Source: an uncultured Desulfuromonadales bacterium
Lineage (GTDB): Bacteria; Desulfobacterota; Desulfuromonadia; Desulfuromonadales; Geopsychrobacteraceae
Assembly: GCA_945787295.1 (NCBI GenBank)
Contig: CALZHQ010000019.1
Coordinates: 1 to 33,831 of the forward strand
Length of the DNA: 33,831 bases
Direction of reading: 5' to 3'
The notes beneath the pieces are model-generated. The model ran no database searches and had not been told where the DNA came from. It saw only the letters and a list, made by a program, of their open reading frames with translations. Of this stretch, positions 13,920-20,393 are shown piece after piece; positions within the stretch are counted from its first letter, which is position 1; each line of letters begins with the position of its first letter. The position numbers and the translations under genes were made by a program.

Positions 13920-15257
13920 ATGGTAACTGCTCCAATCTCCGGGATGTCCCCTCTGCAGGGTTGGCTGGCCCGTCTGGTTAAGGTGGAAGCGCATGAAATC
14001 CGGGCGCTGCTCTGGTCGTTCAGCTACTTTTTCGCCCTGCTCTGTGCCTACTACATCGTGCGCCCGATGCGCGATGAGATGGGCATTGCCGGTGGTGTCG
14101 AACATTTACAGTGGCTGTTTACCGGCACCTTTCTGGCGATGCTCGCCGCGGTTCCCCTGTTCGGCTGGGTAACGTCACGCTACCCGCGCAAAAAATTTCT
14201 TCCGCTGGTCTATCTGTTTTTCATCAGCAATCTGTTGGTTTTTTATCTGTTGTTCCGTTCGGGATTGACCCATATCTGGGTGGCGCGGGCCTTTTTTATC
14301 TGGACCAGTGTTTTTAATCTGTTCATCGTCTCGGTCTTCTGGAGCTTTATGGCTGATCTGTTCAATGATGATCAGGCCAAGCGGCTGTTCGGCTTTGTTG
14401 CCGCGGGCGGTACCGCCGGGGCGTTGGCCGGCCCGGCTCTGACCGCGTCTCTGGCGATTCCTTTGGGTCCGACCAACCTGCTGCTGTTCTCGGCCTTAGG
14501 TCTTGGCTGGGCAGTGCTCTGTATCTACCGACTGACGGCCTGGAACAACTCAGTTCAACCTCAGTCAGTTTCTGGAGCAGATCCCCACCGTAGTGCTGAC
14601 AACAATAAGCAGACTGGCTTGGGGGGCGGTGCTTTGGCAGGAATCCGGCTGATCTTCGCTTCGCCCTACCTGTTGGGGATCTGTCTGCTGATCCTGTTGT
14701 TTACCACTTTGTCGACCTTCCTCTACTTTCAGCAGGCCCAGATCATCCGCGACAGTTTCAGTGACCCGGCACAGCGAACCACAGTGTTTGCCGTGATCGA
14801 TTTTGCCACCAACGGCCTGACCATCATGATCCAGATTTTCCTCACCGGTCGGATCGTCAAGCTCCTCGGTATGGCCTGGACCCTGGCCTTGATACCGCTG
14901 CTGCTCTGCGGTGGATTTCTCCTGCTGGCGTTGGTACCGCTGCTGGGGGTGTTGATAGTTGTGCAGGTGGTGCGGCGGGCCGGTAATTACGCCATCATGA
15001 AACCTGCCCGGGAAATGCTGTTTGTGGTTCTGGGCCAGGAAGAAAAGTACAAAGCGAAGAACGTGATCGATACGGTTATTTACCGCAGTGGCGATGTCGT
15101 CAGCGCTTGGGCCTATGCGGGTTTACAGGCACTCGGCTTCGGCCTGGCAGGGATCGCGCTGCTGGCCGTGCCGGTGGCCGGGGGGTGGGCCTGGATCTGC
15201 TATCGGCTCGGTAAACAGCAGGAGATACGCGCAACGGAAAAGGAGGTGTCAGCATGA
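13920..15257 (+). CDS. Twelve-helix transporter, NTP/NDP-exchanger-like MFS protein (445 aa)
   Basis: A polytopic inner-membrane protein with about 12 hydrophobic segments and a polar loop near the middle (about 205-235). The early YYIVRPMRDEMG (about 44-55) and the RRAGNYAIMKPAREMLF block (about 355-371) match the ATP/ADP-translocase-like proteins annotated in free-living bacteria. Those are distant from the obligate-parasite Tlc transporters, and true nucleotide exchange is unproven. The ATG at 13920 has GGAGGTG seven bases upstream. The stop overlaps the start of the next gene (ATGA), so the aldo/keto reductase is translationally coupled. Substrate unknown. Confidence 0.82.
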   Translation: MVTAPISGMSPLQGWLARLVKVEAHEIRALLWSFSYFFALLCAYYIVRPMRDEMGIAGGVEHLQWLFTGTFLAMLAAVPLFGWVTSRYPRKKFLPLVYLFFISNLLVFYLLFRSGLTHIWVARAFFIWTSVFNLFIVSVFWSFMADLFNDDQAKRLFGFVAAGGTAGALAGPALTASLAIPLGPTNLLLFSALGLGWAVLCIYRLTAWNNSVQPQSVSGADPHRSADNNKQTGLGGGALAGIRLIFASPYLLGICLLILLFTTLSTFLYFQQAQIIRDSFSDPAQRTTVFAVIDFATNGLTIMIQIFLTGRIVKLLGMAWTLALIPLLLCGGFLLLALVPLLGVLIVVQVVRRAGNYAIMKPAREMLFVVLGQEEKYKAKNVIDTVIYRSGDVVSAWAYAGLQALGFGLAGIALLAVPVAGGWAWICYRLGKQQEIRATEKEVSA

Positions 15258-16189
15258 ATTTCATCGAACAGCAATTATCCCGCAGAGGTTTTGTCGGTTC
15301 ACTGGCTGCCGCACTTGCAGCTCTCTGGCTTGCTCCTGTGAGTTTGCGGGCAGAAGCGAAAAGCATGCTGCGCAAGAGCATCCCGAGCAGCGGGGAAAGT
15401 TTGCCGGTCATCGGTCTGGGCAGCTCGCGAACTTTCGATATCGGTCGTGACGAGAGTGACATGTCCGCTCTTGTCGAGGTTGTTCAGGCCTTCTTTGCCA
15501 ACGGCGGAGAATTGATCGATTCCTCCCCCATGTATGGTTCTGCCGAACAGGTCATCGGCACCCTGCTCGATCGCGGCGGAAATCGGCAGAAGCTGTTTGC
15601 CGCGACCAAGGTCTGGACCGACGGCTCCCAGGCTGGAATTGAACAGATGCTGAGTTCGGCGCAGAAATGGGGCCTCAAAAACTTTGACCTGATGCAGATC
15701 CACAACCTGCGTGATTGGCAGACCCATCTGCAAACCCTTAAAGACTGGAAGGCGGCCGGGAAGGTCCGTTATATCGGCATCACCACCTCTCATGGCCGGG
15801 ACCACCGGGAGCTGGAAGCGATTCTGCGCCAGGAGCCGTTCGATTTCGTTCAGTTCAGCTACAATATCGGCAATCGATCAGTCGAAGAACGTTTACTGCC
15901 GCTGGCGGCCGAGCGTAACATGGCGGTGCTGATCAATCGGCCTTATCAACGGGGTGACCTGTTCCGTGTCGTCAAGGGCAAGGCGCTGCCCGACTGGGCC
16001 GCCGACTTTGATTGCCAGAGCTGGGGGCAGTTCTTTCTCAAATATATAGTTTCGCACCCGGCGGTGACTTGTGTGATTCCGGCCACGTCAAAAGTCCATC
16101 ATATGCGGGACAACATGGCGGCCGGTTTCGGCCGACTGCCGGACGCGGCGTTGCGCAAACGGATGCAGGACTATTTCGCCACTATGTAG
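15254..16189 (+). CDS. Tat-exported aldo/keto reductase (311 aa)
   Basis: An NAD(P)H-dependent carbonyl reductase of the AKR barrel fold. The N-terminus carries a twin-arginine signal (SRRGF at 9-13, then an Ala/Leu core ending near SLRA), so the folded enzyme should be exported. The catalytic tetrad is visible: D89 (IDSSPMYG), Y94, K119 (ATKVW) and H150 (QIHNL). Downstream blocks KVRYIGITTS and DFVQFSYN are typical. Export of an AKR is unusual but recurrent in environmental proteobacteria, and the periplasmic cofactor source is unclear. It overlaps the upstream transporter by four bases, which suggests a joint function. Confidence 0.88.
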   Translation: MNFIEQQLSRRGFVGSLAAALAALWLAPVSLRAEAKSMLRKSIPSSGESLPVIGLGSSRTFDIGRDESDMSALVEVVQAFFANGGELIDSSPMYGSAEQVIGTLLDRGGNRQKLFAATKVWTDGSQAGIEQMLSSAQKWGLKNFDLMQIHNLRDWQTHLQTLKDWKAAGKVRYIGITTSHGRDHRELEAILRQEPFDFVQFSYNIGNRSVEERLLPLAAERNMAVLINRPYQRGDLFRVVKGKALPDWAADFDCQSWGQFFLKYIVSHPAVTCVIPATSKVHHMRDNMAAGFGRLPDAALRKRMQDYFATM

Positions 16190-16270
16190 GCATTGCCGGA
16201 ACGGCCGCAGGGTCTCTGGATATGCTAGACTGAGCCTGATATTAACCTTCAGCAGATCGGAATTGCTGTT

Positions 16271-17188
16271 ATGCTGCGTCTGGGTCTTTGTTGCCTGTTC
16301 ACTCAGGCCCCCATCCGTTTCCGCGCGACAACGGCCAAATATCAGCAACAGTTCGGCCGTTCCGAGCAGTTACACAGGTTGAGTGCCCTCTGTCTGGAAA
16401 ATTCGCAGGCGCTGCTTGCAGCCGTCGCAGAAGTCCGGCGGCTCGGGATCGGCGCCTTCCGGGTCTGTTCTCCGCTTTTTCCCCTCTACACCCACCCCGC
16501 AGTCGGCTACCGGCTGGAAGAGTTGCCCGACGCTGAAGCGATTATTGGTCATCTGGCGGCAGTCAAGGCGCGCAAAGAGAAGTACCTCCTGCGGCTCAGT
16601 TTTCATCCCGATCAATTCACATTATTGTCCAGCCCGCGACCGGAAGTGACGGTCGCTTCGCTGCAAGAACTCAAGTATCAGTCAATGCTCGCCGAGCTGA
16701 TTGGTGCGGATGTCATCAATATCCATGGTGGCGGCGCCTATGGCGATAAACCGGGTGCCCTGGCGCGGCTGGCAGAGCAGATTGTTGCCCTGCCGGAGGC
16801 GGTTCGCAGCCGCCTGACCCTGGAGAATGATGATGTCACTTATACCGTGGCCGATCTGCTGCCGGTCTGTGAGAAGTTATCGATCCCACTGGTCTACGAT
16901 GTCCATCACCACCGCTGCAATCCGGATGGTTTGAGCATTTCCGAGGCGACGGAGGCCAGCCTAAAGAGCTGGCGAGCGGTGGGCCGGGAGGCCCACTTTC
17001 ATATCTCATCGCCGAAATATGGTTGGCAGGGCAAGCCGAAGCCGCATGCCGATTTTATCGACATTGCTGATTTTCCCGAGGCGTGGCGGGAGCTTGAGGC
17101 GACCATCGACGTTGAAGCGAAAGCCAAGGAACCGGCGGTGCTGCAATTGATGCAGCAGCTCGAATTGCCCCGCTGGGGAAGCGCATGA
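16271..17188 (+). CDS. uvsE: UV damage endonuclease UvsE/UVDE (305 aa)
   Basis: Nicks DNA 5' to UV photoproducts and some other lesions, starting alternative excision repair. The UVDE TIM-barrel signature is clear: MLRLGLCC at the start, FRVCSPLFPLYTHP, SFHPDQF, VINIHGGGAYGDK, LTLENDD, VYDVHHHRCNP and KPKPHADFID. These supply the conserved His, Glu and Asp metal ligands. Length matches bacterial UvsE. The ribosome-binding site is weak (GATCGG about ten bases upstream). It lies just left of the B12-type regulator locus, in keeping with a light or UV stress theme, but is separated from it by the PilZ-like gene. Confidence 0.94.
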   Translation: MLRLGLCCLFTQAPIRFRATTAKYQQQFGRSEQLHRLSALCLENSQALLAAVAEVRRLGIGAFRVCSPLFPLYTHPAVGYRLEELPDAEAIIGHLAAVKARKEKYLLRLSFHPDQFTLLSSPRPEVTVASLQELKYQSMLAELIGADVINIHGGGAYGDKPGALARLAEQIVALPEAVRSRLTLENDDVTYTVADLLPVCEKLSIPLVYDVHHHRCNPDGLSISEATEASLKSWRAVGREAHFHISSPKYGWQGKPKPHADFIDIADFPEAWRELEATIDVEAKAKEPAVLQLMQQLELPRWGSA

Positions 17189-17527
17189 CAGGACAGCCAT
17201 CGGCAGATGGTCCCGGCGATCAGAGCCGGTATCAGAGAGAGGAACATACTTAGTGATGGGAGTTATTGACGCAGAAAAAGGCATGTTAGCTGAATATATA
17301 CCGAACTGCTGGCGAGGGGATTTTTAATGATTTCTTACAGTTCCCAAGGGAATCATTTATCAGGGGTTTCACATCTTCATATACTACCGGGTGTAGTAGT
17401 CGCGACTTGATCTAACAGACTTTGTAGGCAATTGCGGCAACCAGAAAGTCCAACAATGGCAGAGTGCCGACTATCTCATAAGTTCTCGTACTTACGAGAA
17501 CCCCCTAACAAGAATTGCTATCCAGAA
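17189..17527. other. Intergenic stretch, AT-rich, with several inverted repeats
   Basis: Nearly 340 bases between convergent genes without a convincing gene. It holds a small dyad TACTAC/GTAGTA around 17382-17398 and the stronger palindrome at 17482-17501, listed separately. A 23-codon frame at 17255 lacks a close ribosome-binding site. No T-tailed terminator is clear for either flanking gene. Confidence 0.4.
17482..17501. repeat. 20-bp near-perfect palindrome
   Basis: GTTCTCGTA (17482-17490) and TACGAGAAC (17493-17501) form perfect 9-bp arms around a 2-base centre. It lies 26 bases beyond the stop of the minus-strand PilZ-like gene. No T-run follows on either strand, which argues against a normal intrinsic terminator. 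The tight spacing is more like a protein-binding operator, or a hairpin protecting a transcript end. Confidence 0.55.
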
Positions 17528-17893
17528 CTACGCGACAGTATAATTCTGGATAAAATTGTCCAGAGTTTGTATCTGCTCGCCGGCCAGTTCTTTAAAACAT
17601 ACACAATGGCAACGAACCGGCACGAAATAATTGTCACGAATAAGGAAATCCGCGACCGGTTTAACGGGGATTGAATCGACAATGAGCTGATCTTCGTGAT
17701 AGAGGCTTATTTGGGAGATTTCCGAATAGTTGAGTTTTTTTCCTAGATAACGGAAAGAGAGTCCCCCTTTGCCTATCTGAACAATGTGATAAGGCAGATA
17801 GTCTTTCTCCTCACCCACCAAGGCCAAAGCACGAGGTTTTCCGGAAAAACGTTTATATCTTCTAGCCGTGTTATAAACAGGGTCTCTTTCCAT
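17528..17893 (-). CDS. PilZ-like domain protein with divergent c-di-GMP motif (121 aa)
   Basis: Probably a small stand-alone PilZ-fold protein. The N-terminus has an Arg-rich RRYKR motif (RxxxR-like). About 25 residues on comes HIVQIGKGGLSFRYLG, where the canonical D/NxSxxG would lie; here Gln and Gly replace Asp/Asn and Ser. Predicted beta strands follow, and three Cys/His-containing residues lie in PVRCHCVCF. The fold call is moderate and c-di-GMP binding is doubtful. The chosen ATG (17893, MERDPVYN) has AAGGA nine bases upstream; the ATG at 17911 has none. It stands alone and convergent with uvsE. Confidence 0.68.
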   Translation of the reverse strand: MERDPVYNTARRYKRFSGKPRALALVGEEKDYLPYHIVQIGKGGLSFRYLGKKLNYSEISQISLYHEDQLIVDSIPVKPVADFLIRDNYFVPVRCHCVCFKELAGEQIQTLDNFIQNYTVA

Positions 17894-18116
17894 TTGAAAA
17901 ATCCTTTTCATTTTGTGTGTTAAGGCAATACATTTGAAAGATAAGCCAATTGTTGACTAATATTATCACCATTTTAAAGAATCAGAAAGTTCTTTGTGAT
18001 ACTTTCTATTCGAGTCTTTCATTCGTAAATATCGTAAGTTTTGTTTAGTCAGAAGGCGTCATTGACCACGATTATATCTGACATTGTCTGTCCGGTCAGA
18101 TTTAATTTACTGCACA

Positions 18117-18233
18117 TCAGGAGGCACTTGCCGACCAGATCCGCTGCCAGACTTTTTTCAATTGGGCCAGATCCCGATTCGCCGGAACGCGCTGCACCGC
18201 TGCGCCAAGAGTGAGTTGCGTTAAGGAGTCCAT
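18117..18233 (-). pseudogene. Fragment of a YdjM/COG1988-type membrane hydrolase gene
   Basis: An open frame of 38 codons starts three bases after the DUF1499 stop (ATG at 18233) and reads MDSLTQLTLGAAV. This is the hallmark N-terminus of metal-dependent membrane hydrolases of the YdjM/DUF457 group, which are normally several hundred residues long. After residue 13 the family sequence is lost (QRVPANRDLAQLKK onward) and a stop follows. I read it as the stump of a deleted operon gene, possibly fused to another remnant. The flanking stretch 17894-18116 is AT-rich and otherwise empty. A genuine small peptide cannot be ruled out. Confidence 0.45.
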
Positions 18234-18236
18234 AAA

Positions 18237-18725
18237 TCAGCGGATCAGCTCCTCAGCACGGAGTTTTTCGCGCAGAACTTCAACCCGTTTGCGATTCACT
18301 CCGAAGTCATAGTAGCCGCGCCGGGCCGCAGAGCGGATGTCGATAGCTCTCTCTTCCGGGCGCAGGTGAAGTTCCAGGTCGTCGACAAACCCGAAAACGG
18401 CGCTGCGGCTCTCAGCGTGCAGGTAATCACTGGTTTGACTGATGATCCGAGTGCGCGGCAGCACCGTGATCGTTGCTTTTGCCTCCTCCCAGGCCTGCTG
18501 TGCCGGGACCTGCAGGACGAACGGGGGGATAATCTGATCGCCATCGGTGGCACTGCTGGACACGCAGTTCGGCGAATTCGGGCAGGGTGTTAACCGGCCG
18601 TCATCGAGCCCCAGCTGGTGTGCTCTGCTATTGCCGGAGCAGGAAGCCAGCAGCAGACTGAGGATGAGCAGCAGAAGGCTGCTTGCCGTTTTGCCTGTCC
18701 GTATTTCAGTTATTTTCTCCGCCAT
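18237..18725 (-). CDS. DUF1499 lipoprotein (162 aa)
   Basis: A lipid-anchored envelope protein. The signal peptide ends in lipobox LLASC with Cys29. The mature part has the DUF1499 layout: PCPNSPNCVSS near the start (conserved CP.SPNCVSS), then TDYLHAESRSAVFGFVDDLELHL-type strands (here SDYLHAESR) and a final IDIRSAARRGYYDFGVNR block. Function of the family is unknown. The ATG at 18725 is preceded by GGAGG at a long 13-base gap; a TTG at 18737 would have almost no gap. Start is nine bases after the PNPOx-like gene's stop, so this is one operon led by the MerR regulator. Confidence 0.88.
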   Translation of the reverse strand: MAEKITEIRTGKTASSLLLLILSLLLASCSGNSRAHQLGLDDGRLTPCPNSPNCVSSSATDGDQIIPPFVLQVPAQQAWEEAKATITVLPRTRIISQTSDYLHAESRSAVFGFVDDLELHLRPEERAIDIRSAARRGYYDFGVNRKRVEVLREKLRAEELIR

Positions 18726-18733
18726 CGCTCGAT

Positions 18734-19135
18734 TCAAACCTCCAGATCGTCCGGTGTCTCGCCGCCGATCAGCCTTAAAACCTTCTCTACTTCGAAATAG
18801 ACCAGAAACTTCGGTCCCTTGGCTTTATCCTCGGCGGGGGTCAGTGAACGTCTGGTCATTTTCTGGATCAAGTCGACATCATCATCCTCGCGGATTTTTT
18901 TCAGGAACAGGCGGACTCCGGGGTGCTCAGGGCTATGGCCGATAAACAGGAACGCCGCGTAAGGATTTTCCTGCAGGTTCTTGTGCGTCAAGCGGTCACG
19001 CATGATCATCGCCAGACTGCCATCTTCCATGACATGCGGTCGTGCATAGATGGCGGCGTCAACCCGTCCCGCGGCATCCGCTGTTGCCATGACGCCGGTT
19101 CCGCGCTGGGTGCTGAAATATTCTTTAAGGTCCAT
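18734..19135 (-). CDS. Pyridoxamine-5'-phosphate-oxidase-like flavin-binding protein (133 aa)
   Basis: A small split-barrel protein of the PNPOx-like superfamily. It opens with MDLKEYFSTQRGTGVMATAD and has VDAAIYARPHVMEDG and NPYAAFLFIG blocks, then a long acidic/basic C-terminal part ending KFLVYFEVEKVLRLIGG. The fold binds FMN, F420 or heme; likely a flavin-dependent reductase or stress protein, substrate unknown. The ATG at 19135 has AAGGAG six bases upstream; a longer frame to 19192 overlaps the regulator gene and is rejected. It lies 22 bases after the MerR-type regulator and is probably co-transcribed with it. Confidence 0.88.
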   Translation of the reverse strand: MDLKEYFSTQRGTGVMATADAAGRVDAAIYARPHVMEDGSLAMIMRDRLTHKNLQENPYAAFLFIGHSPEHPGVRLFLKKIREDDDVDLIQKMTRRSLTPAEDKAKGPKFLVYFEVEKVLRLIGGETPDDLEV

Positions 19136-19157
19136 GCTGATCTCCTTTGGCATAAAA

Positions 19158-20021
19158 CTACTGGGCAAAATGTTTCCGGCAAATGTCTTCAATCCGCTCC
19201 AAATCGGTACAGATGAACAGATTCGGTATCCGTACGCCGGCTTGCAGAGCCTGCCCCCCGGCGATCAATTTAACCTGCGGATCGAGTTGACGTCTTAAGC
19301 TGGCCAGATCATCTTTGGCCTGTCTTGGTGAATAGTGGACACTGAAGGATAGGGCCACCGCGGCGACTTGCAACTCGACGGCCAGTCGCGGAATCTCGGA
19401 CAATGGCAACTCTTCATTGAGCAAAAGGCAACCAACCCCATGCGCATGAAAAAGTGCTGCTGCCATCAATAAGCCGAGCTTGTGCCGTTCACCGCTCAGG
19501 GTCAAAAACAGAATCTGGTTGTTACTTTCAGTCTGGCGTTGGCCCGACAGCTGTTCTCTGAGCAACTGCTCCAGCCGGTCGGAGATCAGATGCTCACGGG
19601 CAATACTGATGCTGCCGTCGGTCCAGCCACGATCGAGCAGCTGAATCAGCGGAACCGCGACCTGCTGGATAAAAGCCGTCAGCCCGAGTCTCTGCAGCTG
19701 GCCACGCAACTCCCAGTCGATCTGGTTTGGCGAGAGTTTAGTGGCTAAAACCTGCAGCGCCTCGTTTGGCGGCAGATTCTGTCCGCTCAGTTCTGTCAGC
19801 AGTTTCTGCCGCTCGGCCAGACTCAAAGCAAAGATTTTCCCGGGGCGCTGGCCGTGGCTCTGCAACTTTTTAACGATGCGCAACTCTTCCACCTGTTGCC
19901 TCGAATAACTTCGATGGCCGCGCGTATCCCGCCCGGGAACCGGAAAGCCATAACGGCGCTCCCAGATGCGGAGTGTGTCGATCCCGATCCCGATTTCTTT
20001 GCTTAATTGCTGAATTGTCAT
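19158..20021 (-). CDS. MerR-family regulator with CarH/LitR-type cobalamin-binding domain (287 aa)
   Basis: Likely a B12-dependent transcription repressor, possibly a photoreceptor. Residues 1-70 are a MerR winged helix (SKEIGIGIDTLRIWERRYG, then RGHRSYS). The sensor part has the CarH helical-bundle motif W-x9-EH (W133, E143, H144) and the cobalamin Rossmann signature GERHKLG (His180, equivalent to the lower-ligand His177 of Thermus CarH). The residue after W133 is Thr, whereas Thermus CarH has His132, which ligates cobalt after illumination; the light mechanism may differ. The ATG at 20021 has AGGA six bases upstream. A perfect palindrome lies one base upstream of the start codon, and divergent promoters follow. 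It heads an operon with the PNPOx-like and DUF1499 genes. Confidence 0.92.
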   Translation of the reverse strand: MTIQQLSKEIGIGIDTLRIWERRYGFPVPGRDTRGHRSYSRQQVEELRIVKKLQSHGQRPGKIFALSLAERQKLLTELSGQNLPPNEALQVLATKLSPNQIDWELRGQLQRLGLTAFIQQVAVPLIQLLDRGWTDGSISIAREHLISDRLEQLLREQLSGQRQTESNNQILFLTLSGERHKLGLLMAAALFHAHGVGCLLLNEELPLSEIPRLAVELQVAAVALSFSVHYSPRQAKDDLASLRRQLDPQVKLIAGGQALQAGVRIPNLFICTDLERIEDICRKHFAQ

Positions 20022-20022
20022 T

Positions 20023-20039
20023 TTTTGTCCTAGACAAAA
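20023..20039. promoter_or_regulatory. Putative MerR/CarH-type operator (perfect 17-bp palindrome)
   Basis: TTTTGTC (20023-20029), CTA, GACAAAA (20033-20039). It covers the regulator's ribosome-binding region and shares TAGACA with the -35 of the rightward promoter. Binding would therefore repress both directions. The arms resemble the TTGT...ACAA half-sites common in MerR-family operators. No second copy was found in the window. Confidence 0.65.
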
Positions 20040-20060
20040 TAGTATTTATCTGAATAATAT
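20031..20060 (+). promoter_or_regulatory. Rightward sigma70-like promoter
   Basis: TAGACA (20031-20036), 18 bases, TAATAT (20055-20060). The -35 lies inside the right arm of the palindrome. It would drive the phasin-like gene at 20117 and the genes beyond. Confidence 0.6.
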
Positions 20061-20082
20061 ATAAAAAAGAAAAATTATCAAG
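20054..20082 (-). promoter_or_regulatory. Leftward sigma70-like promoter of the MerR regulator
   Basis: On the minus strand TTGATA (20082-20077), 17 bases, TATTAT (20059-20054). Its -10 is superimposed on the -10 of the rightward promoter, so the two compete. Transcription would start near the palindrome, consistent with autoregulation. Confidence 0.6.
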
Positions 20083-20116
20083 TAAAAAAACTCTCTTTTT
20101 CCGATGGAGGAAGCAG

Positions 20117-20392
20117 ATGGATAAAAAACTGGAGCAACTTTTCTACGCGGTCCTCGGTGGTGCTCTGGCCGTCAAGGAAAAGGTCGAAGCCAGCAACGAA
20201 GAGCTTAAGGCCTGGCAGGAAAAGAGCGAAGAGAACGCGCGGACCTTTTTCGATGAAATGGCCCAGCGCGGTGAGCAGGAGAAGGAACAGTTCAAGGGGA
20301 TGTTCAAGGATATCCTCAAAGAAGTGGTTTCAGAACTGAACCTGGCGACCAGGGATGACCTGGAAAAGCTCAAGCAGGAATTGGAAAAATAA
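20117..20392 (+). CDS. Small phasin-like coiled-coil protein (91 aa)
   Basis: A hydrophilic, almost entirely helical protein. A short amphipathic start (LEQLFYAVLGGALAVKEKVE) is followed by charged heptads rich in Glu and Lys to the end. This layout is typical of the polyhydroxyalkanoate-granule/phasin-like superfamily, where the proteins coat granules or act as assembly helpers; no PHA genes are nearby. The ATG has GGAGG six bases upstream. It is the first gene right of the divergent promoter, followed immediately by the UbiB-like gene. The pairing of a small helical protein with an ABC1 kinase suggests they work together, possibly in quinone metabolism. Confidence 0.82.
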   Translation: MDKKLEQLFYAVLGGALAVKEKVEASNEELKAWQEKSEENARTFFDEMAQRGEQEKEQFKGMFKDILKEVVSELNLATRDDLEKLKQELEK

Positions 20393-20393
20393 T

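Noticed and set aside
17255..17326. 23-codon ORF in the uvsE-PilZ gap
   Set aside because: Nearest AG-rich sequence is too far upstream and the peptide has no distinguishing feature.
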